From assembly GCF_024679245.1 (NCBI RefSeq), contig NC_090172.1:6032446-6096445 (forward strand): a stretch of DNA of 64,000 bases. The letters are read 5' to 3'. This document shows positions 49,013 to 61,995 of the stretch, piece after piece; positions within the stretch are counted from its first letter, which is position 1, and each line of letters starts with the position of its first letter. The translations under genes and the position numbers were made by a program. This DNA comes from Pseudorasbora parva. Its lineage: Eukaryota > Chordata > Actinopteri > Cypriniformes > Gobionidae. A model generated the notes under the pieces. It did not search any database and had not been told where the DNA came from. It worked only from the letters and a program-made list of their open reading frames with translations.

Positions 49013-50093
49013 CTTTATAAGGTTGACTGTAACATACGACACTTTTGGTTCATATTATGTGGATGAAAAATATAAATTTTGAATTATAAAAGGCAGTTAC
49101 CTGTTTATGCCAAAGGTTTGACATTATGAATTATTAGTGACAGCATGTGCTGCCTAACGACCTCTTATTTATATGAAGATAGCTCAGAAATTGTTTTACT
49201 GCTTAAGCTTTTGGATTTCATTTAGTAATTAAATGAATGTTAGTGAATTTCTATTTAATGATGTTATATTAATGTATTGTTAATGTTAATGGTCCTAGAA
49301 CAGACACTTGTGGTACTCTGGCCTTTATTAGTGCTAATCTGAACATGAAACCCTAGCAATTATTTGTTTCCAAAAAATGTATTTAAAGGTTGACTGTAAC
49401 ATACTTAAGAAACTTTTGGTTTATAAGCAAAACAAGGATTTGAAGTGTGAAGAATATCGCCGTCTTTTCCGGATGAAATACATTTGTCCTTGAGCCAGAC
49501 AGGCTGCTGTAGGGGACTGTTGAGGAAAAAACATCTTTTAAAAGGCAGTTACCTGTTTATGCCAAAGGTTTGACATTTTGAATTATTATGTATTGTTACA
49601 ATCCAGTGGTTTGAAACTAATATTTATTCATTTATTTTGTCATTTTGACTTTAGAAAGCTGTTGCCAGGTTTTGTTTCTATTCTCATGCCCTGTCTAGCA
49701 GCTGTCATATTTATTAATTTGCTGATTCATCCAGTTAACAGTCACTTTACAAGATGTGGACATACTGTACCATGCATCCCCCACATAACCTGTGGGCACA
49801 GGTTCACATTCATGTTACATAATACTTTCATGTCTGTGCTGTGCAGTGGTGGTTCAGAAACGAGGAGGCAATGTTTTTTTGTTTTATTTTAATCCAGTGT
49901 AAATTAATTTTACTTTTACTGTTGACACATTTCCCCAGAAACATAAGGCCTACTTGCACTTTAAAAAAAAAGAAGTATCTGTCTGGTGCGCACTGTGCCC
50001 TATGATGTCCTGTGAATAACAATCTTTGAGAACGTGTCTTGTATTGAATCTTGTATTTAATTTTATCAGTGCCTGACCAGTAAAATAACCTTT
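49013..50093. repeat. Locally duplicated intronic sequence
   Basis: 'aaggttgactgtaacata' occurs at about 49019 and 49386. 'aaggcagttacctgtttatg' plus 'ccaaaggtttgacatt' occurs at about 49089 and 49541. 49138-49268 is a diverged copy of 43866-43998. 49600-50090 has no recognisable repeat; the 104-codon ORF 49578-49892 has no known domain. Confidence 0.6.
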
Positions 50094-50142
50094 CCATCCA
50101 TCCATCCATCCATCCATCCATCCATCCATCCATCCATCCATC
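50094..50142. repeat. (ATCC)n microsatellite
   Basis: About 12 tetranucleotide units; it directly precedes the Tc1 remnant. Confidence 0.97.
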
Positions 50143-51740
<1,598 letters not shown>

Positions 51741-51909
51741 ATCACATTACATGACTTTGATTGCTGGTCGTGACTCTGCTGCCCTCTCTAGTCTTGTCTG
51801 TGGTGTTACACACTTGCCAATATGGAGTTTAAGCATCACTTCACGAGAGCAAAAGCACATTTGTTTGACTTAATGATTTATTTACGTGATTTGTTGTGTT
51901 AACCTGTAG

Positions 51910-51993
51910 GTGAAGGAAGCCATGCAGAGAATCCATGACAGAGGAAACATAGGGAAGCTCATTTTGGATGTGGAAAAGTCTCCCACGCCTTTG
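51910..51993 (+). CDS. vat1l: vat1l, penultimate coding exon
   Basis: The acceptor 'aacctgtag' ends at 51909 and the donor 'gtgagt' begins at 51994. It encodes 28 codons in phase 0: VKEAMQRIHDRGNIGKLILD then VEKSPTPL. The pattern A-x-x-R-I-H-D-R-x-N-I-G-K-L-I-L-D is the C-terminal end of the MDR catalytic domain in VAT1 proteins ('GK-x-x-L' strand) and closes the enzyme fold. It joins ...LWALEE of the previous exon about 45 kb upstream without a frame change. The pyrimidine tract before the acceptor is poor, and the (TCTA)n array ends only 170 bp upstream. Read-through past the donor would add about 32 codons to a stop (52093-52095); I see no reason to prefer that. Confidence 0.95.
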
Positions 51994-53063
51994 GTGAGTG
52001 AGTCATCTGAAAACCTGCCTTTGAATTCAGACCAGTGTTCTAAGGCAAGCAAAACATTATGTGCAAAACATTATAATTATCATGTCAGAGAGTAGTGCGG
52101 CCCTTTCATTTTTCTGTTTTCATAATGTCTTGCATTGTTCAGTTTGCTAAAATTATTATTTTTTTTACATTCAGTGTACACACTGTCCAAAACTCTGAGA
52201 GAAAAGAAATGTTCTTTTATGAAGTACAAAGGCACATTTGAATAATGCACCTGTTTAGAAGGAACAAAAAATGGTATTGTGACACTGATCCACGAGTCAG
52301 GCGACATCACCTCAGCAGTTTCCATGGAGACTGCGCCTTATGACGCTGTTCTCAGAGTAGAGTCATAAACAGTGGAAATAGTGGCGTACAACAGTGTGCT
52401 CTCATGAAATCTACCTTTAGTGTCTTTACTTAAACCTAGGAGGTTCTGGGAGCAACTGAAGAGGAACATCAGAATTTTTTTCCCATTTCTGTCCTTTCCC
52501 AGAAGACAATTGTGTGTGTATGACATTGGTATTACAAGGAGAGGGTGAAATATGAGGACATTGGCCATGTCCCCACTTTTCAAAATGCTTATAAATCATA
52601 CAGGAGGTTTTTTAGAAAGTAAAATGCAGAATGTTTCCTGTGATGGGTAGGTTTAGGGGCAGGGGCAGTGTAAGGGGATAGAAAATACGGTTTGACCAGT
52701 ATAAAAACCATTACGCCTATGTCCCCATATGTCACAAAAACACAAGTGTGTGTGTGTGTGTAAGTGTGGATTTTGTATAGCTCTAATCTACTGCATATTA
52801 GTTGTTTCTCCCTAAAAATGAAATGTTTCAGAAGAAACAACAGATAGTGTCTAAACTGGTGCTCTGAGTAGAAAAAAAAATCAGATATTTTTAGAATGTA
52901 CATTATATATAAGAAGTTTGATTTCAATCTGAGCTCTCTGACATTTTATTGCTGCAGTCTAGCTCAGTTGTTGAGATCTCTTCTGAAACGCTGCCCAAGA
53001 GATAACCTGGCCCTTCAGACTGCCAGCCGGTGTGTGGTGCGTGATTTTTCATTTCTCTTTCAG
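51994..53063. other. Last vat1l intron
   Basis: 1070 bp, GT-AG. 52530-52750 resembles a palindromic fish MITE ('atgtccccac' left, 'gtccccatat' right). A (GT)n run lies at 52746-52760. No other gene. Confidence 0.5.
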
Positions 53064-53162
53064 ATGGCCAATGACAGCACAGAGACCAGTGAAGCAGGTG
53101 AGGAGGAAGAGGAACAAGAGGGAGACAATGACAACAAGGAGCGAATGCCTTTCATTCAGTGA
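53064..53162 (+). CDS. vat1l: vat1l, last coding exon with stop
   Basis: The acceptor 'tctctttcag' ends at 53063; the exon begins exactly at ATG in phase 0. It reads MANDSTETSEAGEEEEEQEG, then DNDNKERMPFIQ and TGA (53160-53162). This is the acidic, probably disordered tail specific to VAT1L: 12 of 32 residues are Asp or Glu, and the conserved end is ERMPFIQ. The frame is open upstream of the ATG within the intron, but the exon-intron structure fixes the boundary. It completes the visible C-terminal 143 codons of the protein. Confidence 0.96.
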   Translation: MANDSTETSEAGEEEEEQEGDNDNKERMPFIQ

Positions 53163-53291
53163 ACCCAGACACAAGCAGAGACTGTCCTGACCCGTGCCAT
53201 TGTGAAACATGTTTATGTGATGTGCTTGATCTGTTGTTTGTCTTTATCTTTGGAAGTTTTGGGCAATGCAGTCAAAAGAACCCCAAAACAC

Positions 53292-53679
53292 TAGGGGCCA
53301 GATTTACTAACAGCTTGTGCCAGTGCAAACCCTCTTCTGGTGTTAAAAAAACTACAGTCAGGATTTACTAAAGAAATGCAGTGAAACTTTTATTGCATAT
53401 GCATTTGCAATGTGAGCTGATTTACTAAGGTTTGCGCTCGTCCATTTACTGGTGTTTGCGCCATTATTTAAGGCTCAAAAAAACACGTCTTAAACCAAAA
53501 AGCTAACTTGTTCTGCTCTTGGTAGATTGTGTTGGTCATTATGGAAGTGATCCGGCTGCGTCTGTATTCTTTCATTTGCGCGTCGTCAGTAGATCGAGCA
53601 AGAACTTTCCACTCACGTCAGCGCTTTTACAGGATTGCGCTCTCACGTTAATTTGCCCCGCTGAGTAAATCTGGACCTA
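53292..53679. mobile_element. TIR element ('gggccagatttactaa' family) just after the vat1l stop
   Basis: The left 'aggggccagatttactaa' is mirrored by 'gagtaaatctggacct' on the right. Same family as 43032-43499. Confidence 0.85.
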
Positions 53680-54173
53680 ATTGTGCTGTTTAATGTTCGA
53701 TTTAAGTGCCATTCTTAGTGCAGTGTTGAATTGTTGCAGTGTTTCAGACCAAAATGTCATTATTGGATTGACTTTTCCTGAATGCCTTTTGCAGCCTTTC
53801 GGATGTTTTATTTGGGCCTGGCAATCAGTGGATTGACAGATTGCTGCAGTCAAAGTCCAGAATTAACACTTGCCAAGAGACAGATGGTTTTGGCAAGTAC
53901 ATTAAATGCAGCAACTTTATAAGGAACTGCAGTTTAAAACATGGTGTAGGTCAAACAGTAGGACCCTCGCTGATATAAGTGACTTTAAATCTTCAAGTGT
54001 CTTCTTATGACTTTTACCTCAGTGGCCAATTTACCATCAAATGTGTATTAATGAAAAGAGTAAATGTGTATTCACTACCAATTAAAAGGATGAACTACCC
54101 AAAGATGTCAATTTTGTAATCATTTACTTGCCCTCATGTTATTCCAAACCTGCATGATTTTCATTCTTTACAC

Positions 54174-54725
54174 GTCTCCACGTGCTTTACACCACTGCAT
54201 CCCATGCTTTGCATTGCACTTGGTGATGTTAGGCTTGGATGATCTGCTCGGCCATGGAAACCTATTCCATGAAGCTCTCTACGCACTGTTCTTGAGCTCA
54301 TCTGAAGGCCACTAGAAGTTTGGAGGTCTGTAGCTGTTGGCTCTGCAGAAAGTTGCCGACTTCTGCGCACTGTGTGCCTCAACATGTGCTGACCCCGCTC
54401 TGTGATTTTAGGTGGCCTATCACTTCATGGCTGAGATGCTGTTGTTCCCGATTGCTTCCACTTTCTAATAATACCACTAACAGTTGACTGTGGAATATTT
54501 AGTTATGAGAAAATTTCATGAATGGTCTTATTGCACAGGTGTCAACCCATCACGGTACCACGCTTGAGTTCACTGAGCTCCTGAGAGCGACCCATTCTTT
54601 CACTAATGTGTGTAGAAGTGTCTGCATACCTAGTGCTTGATTTATACACCTGTGGCCATGGAAGTGATTGGAACACCTGAATTCAATTATTTAGGTCTCC
54701 CAATACGTTTGGAAATATATATTGT
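54174..54725 (-). mobile_element. Partial Tc1/mariner-type copy (family of 12551-13739)
   Basis: 'gctttacaccactgcatccc', 'ggatgatctgctcggccatg', 'tcacggtaccacgcttgag' and 'cttgatttatacacctgtgg' match 13228-13675 in order. The left half of the element is missing; the right end 'tttggaaatatatattg' is decayed. Confidence 0.85.
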
Positions 54726-55775
54726 GTGTTTGTTGAGTTCTACTGCATCAAAGCATAAAAAATCAGCTTTGTTACATTTTGTTCACCTCAGAATATAAAG
54801 ATATGATTTAAGACATTTAAATGAGTTGTCATGATCAACTACAGGATGTGATATAAGCCCTACAGTATTGTGCATTTTTCTTAAAGAAACAGTTCACCTC
54901 AAAAATGAAATCCTGTCATCGTTTTTCTCACCCTTATGTTGTTCCAGACCCATATGACTTTCTCATATGGTACACAAAAGGAGATATTTGAAAGATTGCT
55001 CTTTTCCATGTGGGTGAGAAATGATGACAGGAGTGTGTTTTGGGTGAACTGTCGCTTAAAGAATCACAAGTTAATGTTCTGACATTAAAGGTCAAAGTCG
55101 GGTATTATCTTTAAACTAGTAACCAACAACAACAAAAATTAAAAAATATATATTCTTAGTGCCTTATCTGCACTGAGGACCAGAAGGCTTTTTCTCTTTC
55201 TATTTTATGGAGAATAGACACTTTAATGTCAAAAATTATTACTGCAAATATTTTCTGGCCTATACCTCATAAATGAACACTTTGATGTTCTCGTGTGGTA
55301 TTATATTTTTGTTATGTTTACTTGTGCACCCCCCAACTCTTATCTAATAATTAAACGAGTTGGCTTTATAGAGAATATATACAAAAACAGCCAGTATGAG
55401 TGTTTTTAATTTTATTTTACAATAAGCGAGAAGGAATGACTTACACATGAGCAAAAAAAGACTCCTAATCCTGACCCATTTACCCTAAAAAGGCCCACAA
55501 TGAATTGTATTTTTTGCTTGTTTCTAAAATCAGACGCATGTGACAGCCTCTTTCCACATTTTCCTGTCATTATTTTGGGTTACAGTTATCTGAGATTTGT
55601 TTAAAAACTTGCCTTAAAGATAAAGCTCTACATTTCTGATGTGTTAGCCGATCTCAGCTCAAAACACAAGCGTCTATTGTTGCTGTGTAGTTTTAGTTAG
55701 TAGACGTGCTTTATGTTGGACTGTCAGAGACTACAAACACACGAAGCCTGAATAAAATGTTGTGCAGAGCATTTC

Positions 55776-56344
55776 TGTGGAGTGTGATTTGGTGTTTATT
55801 CCATTAAAATGCTGTTCTGTGCATCTACCAACCAAATAACTTTTGACACGCCATATCAGATTTGTTTTTTCTTTCAGCAATAAGAAATGGTAGCACATGA
55901 CAGACATTGTTTTCTCTCAGTCAGTTGGCCTAACCCCTGAGGTTACTCTCACACATGGCACTGAGAAAATTAACAAAGCATCACTCTGCTCTTTTCAGTT
56001 CAAAATATAGCAGTCAGTGACCTTTGCATGGTTTTGCTAATCAGAAAACTGAAATATGACTATGATAAAAATGTGTTTGACCTTTCCCATGGATTTTCTA
56101 ACCGTCACTGTGGTGATGGAAATATTTGAGATATTGATTTGCCTGAAAATCCTCCTGTTATAGCCACAAATATCTTCAGGATTACCTCTACCAGAAATGA
56201 AAATGTTGAAGAATATTTCTAGGATTGAAGCTTGAAGCTTCAAAAAGGAAACAAGAAAACCAAGTGTCAAAAGTGGTTCATGATTTGTGCACGAGGTCTT
56301 TCAAGTCTGAAAACTGAAACGTGTATGTTCTGTTTTATTATCAT
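55776..56344. other. Intergenic, nothing identified
   Basis: No gene or repeat that I recognise. Confidence 0.3.
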
Positions 56345-56547
56345 GGTGTTACCAAGTCTGCGGTTTTCCGCAGAAATTGGGCTACTTTAATACTTTTACC
56401 GCAGGCTGCTTATCATGTCCGTTGGTTAAAGCGACCCAGTGATATTTAGGCCCGGGAATGCGAATTTTAACAGGGAATCGTGCCAAAAACCCCTCTGAAA
56501 CACGATTGGGGTTGTTTTGGGCAGGTTTTGAAAACCTGGCAACCCTG
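56345..56547. mobile_element. 'ggcaaccct' short TIR element
   Basis: 'gttaccaagtctgcggtttt' to 'aacctggcaaccctg'; related to 465-681 and 25629-25729. Confidence 0.55.
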
Positions 56548-56806
56548 GGGTCCATTTACACAACACCATTTTCAACTAAACGTAAAACTTTTGGTGCGTT
56601 TTGGCAGTTCATTTGCATGAAAATGGGGCGTTTTGTGTGTGAAAATGGGTTTTAAAATGTATGTTTTTGAAAACAGTCTTGGTGTAAACAACATAAATGT
56701 GAATCTGTTCAACGCAGACTTCGAACTCAAAGAAAAACTACATTTTAAGCATATTGTTGTCATGTAGCCTAAATGTAGGGTAATTTCTGGGATTTTTGCA
56801 ATTTTG

Positions 56807-57644
56807 CAGAGGTGTAAAGAGTAGCTTACCTGTAAAACCATACTTGAGTAAAAGTGCAGATTCCTTACAGGGAAAATGTCTCCATTACAAGTTACAAGTT
56901 AGTCACCAATTCCAACTCAAGTGAAAGTCTTAAAGTATCTGATTTTAACAGTACTTAAGTATTTTACTCATAATAAATATACATGTGCACGTGAGACGTG
57001 TCAGTGAACACAAGAAATTATTGATTTTTAAGATGAGAAATCATGTTCATTTTCTAAAGTCAAAATAAAACTGAACGCCTCAATATTGCAATAAATCAAG
57101 GTCGACACAACGCCTCTTTAACATCTACAAACTCTCAAGACTCAGTTCAGCTCAAGTGCACAAAAAAGCCATAAGCAAACCAACATCCTTGAAAAGTTCT
57201 CAACAATAGCGGACAAATAAAACAATGTTAAGTCAAATGAAATAGTCAAAACCTTAGCAGTGAATGTGCTGGTTTGGCCTGATCACTGGCTGCAGTCATG
57301 TCCTCATCTCATCAATCAAACACTTCGATTCATCACCTCCCTGCTAATGCACTTGTGTTCATGTAACATAGCCCTGTTGATATATTTGGGTGGGTAAAGG
57401 CAATAGTACCTTCAATGCCCTTAGATGGCGATATCTTTATAAGAAATAAACTGCTGCAGAAAAGGTTAGGTGCCGTGCATAATGTAATGTGTAATTGCAT
57501 TATTCAACATACATGCACTGAAGTAAAAAGTACATTTACTTATAGAGAGTAAAACGTGCTATTCTTTGATACTTAATACAAGTAGCCAAAAAGATACTTA
57601 AGTACAATAACTAATTACATTAACTCAAATACATTACACCACTG
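56807..57644. mobile_element. Non-autonomous hAT element with 8-bp target duplication
   Basis: It begins CAGAGGTGTAAAGAGTA and ends TACATTACACCACTG, hAT-style inverted termini. The flanks are caattttg (56799-56806) and cagttttg (57645-57652), an 8-bp duplication with one change. The interior has 'actcaagtgaaagtctt' and 'ttaagtattttactcat' repeats; no transposase. Confidence 0.85.
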
Positions 57645-57652
57645 CAGTTTTG

Positions 57653-59782
57653 ATGCAATTTATTTATTAACACATTAGGTCAACACAATAGATTTTTCTG
57701 AAATTCCTAAGATGTTTTCTAACACCGGAAGAAAGATAGAGGAAACATGCCACACCTATTATTGTTTTTGTGCCAAAAACCCCACCTGATTTTGATCATC
57801 TGGGACAGGTCACTTTGTAATCTGGGACACTTGTATTAGGCCTAAAAAGCCTATTCACGTATACTTTATGCATGCCAAAAACAATTGCATCACTTTTTAA
57901 AAAGCAAGTACAGCAACACATGTTTTTATTACCTTTTTTCGTATCATATATTTTAGAAATTATCATAAATTAGGTATCATTCGAAAGCTTACGAACTCAA
58001 ATTTCATCCTGTGAAAACTGTTTTAAAATCAGACGTTGCGTTACCATGGAAATGGTACTCTAAATTCTTCTAGTGGGCAGTGTCATGTTTCACATTACAA
58101 AATGTATTTGAACTACTTCGTAATCAAAATCTTTTCTAATCTTGACAAAACATATATCTTTGGAAAGGTCTGAGTCTCAAGGTTCCATATTTGATGACTG
58201 TTTTATGATGGAAGTGATATTTGGAAATAAATTTACAGGAAAATGCATTAAAACAATCAATGGAAATTTAATGACACCCGGTGGCTATTTTTGGTATAGC
58301 GCCTAAATAAAATCTCATGGGGACTTCAATTTTTGGGAAATCAACTTCAAATTTGGAACACAATGTGGTTACACATATGGCTTTTTTTGTGTAAAATATT
58401 TTATTTAAAATAAAAAAATATTTAGTACTGTATTTTTATTTTCAGTAAATTTAAACTTTCATAAGTTTTTCATTCTTTCATATTTTGAAATGCTCAAATG
58501 AGTCAAAAGGTGTGAGAATCCTGACTGAGTGAAATTACATTACAACCATCAGATCACAGCTCAGGAATGACACATGGTCCACGCAATTTATATTCCTGGA
58601 AATTTTAATGAAACACAAATTAGGCTGTCAAAATCTTTTTCTTTTTAAAAAGAGAAGGAGTCTTTAAATGATCTTCAGGGCACATGTCATGGGTTTCAAA
58701 GACACACAGTGAAAGATATTCCCTTTGGGCTGTTTGTTCTTTTTTGCACTCGTCTCTCCACTCCCTTCATCTCACAGCATCACACTCTAAAATTAGCCGA
58801 GAACACGGAGCTCTGAACTGGTCTTCCTTCCCTGATCAACAGCCGCTCTGTCTCATACTCCATCTAAAGTAAATGTGAAGTAATTCACGTGTTTATGAAC
58901 AAGAGAGTTATGCAATTAATTAATTAATAACTGTGTGATTACCTTTCGGAATTGCTCCATTTATCTTTATGATTAAAACATATATATTTATTAACTTATT
59001 AAATAATGATTTAATACATTTATCTTTTTTTAATAAGTAAACAAAAAATATGGTTATTTTTTTTTAGCTAAAATAAAATCATTTGTTTTAAGCTCATCAA
59101 CATTTATGAATAAAAAGATTGTACCTGAAAATGTTCAAATGGAATCAATTATGAACATTTCAAATGTACAACATTGCAAAACAACATTTACATAATGCCA
59201 CATAACAAAATGGACATAATACCAGTGCAGGGTCTTTATTGGCTGCCCGTGAACAAAGTCTACTTAGACGTGCCCTCAAACACTGCAGCTGAGGCCTGGA
59301 AGAGTTTGGTTCGTGTCGTGGACATTTCGCTATTTTTCATGCACGAAAAGGAATGACAACTCCGACTCGAATTGATACGGAAAAACTGACGCCACCGTTA
59401 CTGTTCGCATCATTGTGTACAAAGTACTGAAGAATTGCCAGAGTTGAAATTCAGATATGGCAATAAGCATTTCATTTCTGACAAACAAGCAGTGGACCAA
59501 TCACATCAGACTGGGCCGTTAACCAATCAGAGCAGAGTATACAAATTACAAGAGTTTTCAAAAGTACTGACTTCAGTACCAAGTCGCTACTGATATTACA
59601 TTTTTTTTGATGATACCACCATTTTCCTCTAGCATTTTGAGTGCTGTTTAACGGATTCTTAAACACCTCTGATTGGCCATTGTGTTCACTTGCTCAACAT
59701 AAATGTCTGTGATTGGCTACAATGATCAACATACACAATGTGTTGAGTGCATGAACACAATGGCCAATCATAGACATATATG
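57653..59782. other. vat1l-clec3a intergenic region
   Basis: No gene. About 58500-58880 is repeat-free and might be regulatory. 59215-59430 resembles the inside of a fish transposon. 59495-59540 is a single unit related to the CCAAT array at 61126. 59590-59700 is an inverted match to 60990-61110. Confidence 0.4.
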
Positions 59783-60965
59783 TTAAATCTGCACTAGGTA
59801 ACTTTTCAACCTTCATAATATATTTTTTAAGACTCTTGTGATGATAAATCGACTTACAATAGGTTGAATGACACGTCTGCCATAGCCTGATGGGGTCTGT
59901 ATCGTTTTTAATCGTACTTTTAAACTTCGGGTTTCGGGTAGTAACCCGAGAACAAAAAGAACTACAAAATTCGACTGCTTTACGGCATATACGTCACTTC
60001 CACTTCCACCAACACCCACACTTCCTTAAATTCGGACGTGTGAGTGTAACAGAGGCCAGCTAGTAGTAGTTGCTGTGCGAGTAAACCTCACTCCTCTGAC
60101 CTCAAGAGACGCTCTAGCGTGAACTTAACGTTGCAGCCTTTAGCCTCCTTGTTAGAGCGTCCGACTCTCATGCCGGCGAACCTGGGTTCGAGTCCCGGTC
60201 CGAACAGAAGGGGTAGCATTGGTGCCGTGACCCGGATTGGAGTGAGGTTTAGGGGGGTGAGTGTAACAAAGGCCAGCTAGTAGTAGTTGCTGTGCGAGTA
60301 AACCTCACTCCTCTGACCTCAAGAGACGCTCTAGCGACTGATGCTAGAGGTTGCAGCCTTTAGCCTCTTTGTTAGAGTGTCCGACTCTCATGCCGGCGGA
60401 CCCGGGTTCGAGTCCCGGTCTGAACAGAAGGGTTTACACGAGCCCAACTTTGTTAGTCGGATAATCATGTCCGAAGCAGCACAGACAAATAAGAACAAAA
60501 GCGGTTTTGTTGTAGGAAAGCAATAAGAGGAAACGAAAAAGTGATGGGATTAAAGGCAGGACTAGGATCAACATGTGACCAGCGTTTGCTCGTCGGCGTG
60601 AGCTGAAGGAGGCGTGCAGAAGAACACCTGCATGTGAACTCCTGCAGTGTTCAGGTTAACTGTTAGTGCTGCACCAACCTGCGGGTCCGCTTTTATGAAG
60701 TTATTTGGTCCGCCCCGCACCACTGTATATATTTTTACAACCCGCCCCGCACCCACGACCATTAAATCGACATACGGGGTCCGCGGGTTATGAGACGACC
60801 CACGCATCACTAGTTCAGGGCTATCAAGGTTGTCATGTCAACAAATGCACGTGCGATGGCATCCCCTGTTGTAGGATGACAGAGCTTACGACAGTAGTTG
60901 AGAACATTATTTTTTCCAAACTGTAGGGGGACCCCGAGAGCAAAAGTTGCCAAGTGCTGCTTTAA
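59783..60965. mobile_element. TTAA element containing two tRNA-like repeat units
   Basis: TTAAATCTGCACTAGGTAAC on the left and, in reverse, TTAAAGCAGCACTTGGCAAC on the right are inverted termini with TTAA at both ends. The interior includes the duplicated unit at 60040-60432 and, at 60660-60810, a possible further insertion ('cctgcgggtccgc' to 'gtccgcgggttatgag'). Confidence 0.75.
60040..60432 (+). repeat. Tandem duplication of a tRNA-like unit (~217-220 bp spacing)
   Basis: 'gtgagtgtaac' starts at 60040 and 60257; 'gcagcctttagcctc' at 60133 and 60353. Each unit has a shared 80-bp leader, an A-box-like segment (60141-60159; 60361-60379) and an exact B box GGTTCGAGTCC (60185-60195; 60405-60415). 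The T-arm pairs (perfectly in unit 2: CCGGG/CCCGG). Acceptor and anticodon stems do not pair well, so these are not functional tRNAs; they are SINE-like or tRNA-derived. Confidence 0.75.
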
Positions 60966-61125
60966 GTGTGTGAACACAATGGCCAATCACAGACATATAT
61001 GTTGAGCGTGTAAACACAATGGCCAATCAGAGGTGTTCAATAATCCGTTCAACATCACTAAAAATGCTATAGGGAAATACTGGTATCATATTTTTTAAAT
61101 TTCCAAAGTCTGTGCTTTTGACAAC

Positions 61126-61355
61126 TCTAATCACAACAGACTGGACCATCTGACCAATCAGAGCAAAGTAGACCAATCACAACAGACTGGACCGTCTGAC
61201 CAATCAGAGCAGAGTAGACCAATCACAACAGACTGGACCGTCTGACCAATCAGAGCAGAGTAGACCAATCACAACAGACTGGACCGTCTGACCAATCAGA
61301 GCAGAGTAGACCAATCACAATAGACTGGGCCATCTGGCCAATCAGAGCAGAGTAG
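61126..61355 (+). repeat. 46-bp tandem array, 5 copies, rich in CCAAT boxes
   Basis: The unit 'accaatcacaacagactgg' plus 'ctgaccaatcagagcagag' repeats at 61172, 61218, 61264 and 61310, preceded by one diverged copy. Nine CCAATCA motifs occur, all on the + strand. The array ends 443 bp before the clec3a start codon. Confidence 0.92.
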
Positions 61356-61797
61356 GCTCTAGGAAAGGAGGGGTTTAGAGAGAATCTTCAAATAAACAGT
61401 TTGTTGTAATGTATATTATGAGAAAATTAAAGTACCTTTTGACCTTAGATGTAAACCTGTTGTAGAAGACCTCAGAAACCTTTAAAATAGCATAAAGGGG
61501 CACTTTAACTTGGGTTTTGATAATCCATGACATAACGTGTGGAAGTGAATGAATTTTCTTGTTGGGTTATGAATGAGAAACGAATAAATACACTTTCTGT
61601 GTGCTTTCCGAGTAAATATTTTTTAATGGCTGGAAACAGGGGAAGGGTTGTTGTGACCGCACTGAAGGTATTTGAATTCCCTTTTAGGTACACACAAACA
61701 CTCCATGTCCAGCCAATAGCATGAGAGTGAGGAAGGGAGAAAACTGTTAGACTTGTCCATATTTCTCCCAGTGATTTCAAACAGCCCGTCCATGACC
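61356..61797 (+). promoter_or_regulatory. clec3a: clec3a upstream region
   Basis: 61360-61510 contains the right end of the THAP-type/related family ('gtatattatgagaaaattaa', 'ataaaggggcacttta'). From there to the ATG the sequence is unique, with one CCAAT ('agccaatagc', about 61712). No clear TATA box near a plausible start. Promoter placement is inferred from position only. Confidence 0.35.
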
Positions 61798-61903
61798 ATG
61801 GCACAACCTCGGCTTCTGCTTTTGGTGATCTGCTTCAGCGTTCTCCACTGCGGATATGGCCATCCCTCTCGCAGTAAGAAAGCAGTTCCAGCTCAGCAGA
61901 GAG
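61798..61903 (+). CDS. clec3a: clec3a, first coding exon (signal peptide and basic N-terminus)
   Basis: The start at 61798 is in a strong context (ACCATGG); in-frame ATGs at 61792 and 61753 would add 2 or 15 residues and have weaker context. Residues 1-20 (MAQPRLLLLVICFSVLHCGY) form a typical signal peptide, followed by a basic stretch HPSRSKKAV that may bind heparin-like glycans. The donor 'gtaact' begins at 61904, phase 1. The three-exon plan (signal peptide, coiled coil, lectin domain) is that of tetranectin (CLEC3B) and CLEC3A; position next to vat1l favours CLEC3A, a secreted cartilage-associated C-type lectin. The lectin exon is not in the window, so carbohydrate or calcium binding cannot be assessed. 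Confidence 0.85.
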
Positions 61904-61995
61904 GTAACTTCTGTGTCAGCTCTAAGAAATATATGTTTATCATAATCAGAGCCTTTATTTAACCTCTGCTCTGGCGTTCTTCTGTTGAGATACAG

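Larger units (their letters stand above)
53163..55775 (+). other. vat1l: vat1l 3' untranslated region (extent inferred)
   Basis: The first strong poly(A) signal in good context is AATAAA at 55751-55756, followed by T/G-rich 'atgttgtgcagagc'. If used, the 3' UTR is about 2.6 kb and includes two transposon fragments: 53292-53679 ('gggccagatttactaa' family) and 54174-54725 (Tc1-like). An earlier ATTAAA at about 54081 is an alternative. Only the position of the stop codon is certain. Confidence 0.4.

Noticed and set aside
49578..49892. 104-codon ORF
   Set aside because: No recognisable domain, in a locally duplicated AT-rich region, no splice context linking it to a gene.
53295..53690. Additional vat1l coding sequence after the stop
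   Set aside because: The segment is a transposon copy present also at 43032-43499.
60133..60209. Functional tRNA gene
   Set aside because: B box and T arm are good, but acceptor and anticodon stems do not pair; it occurs as a duplicated repeat unit.
61126..61355. CRISPR-like array
   Set aside because: Head-to-tail 46-bp units with no unique spacers in a vertebrate genome; ordinary tandem repeat.
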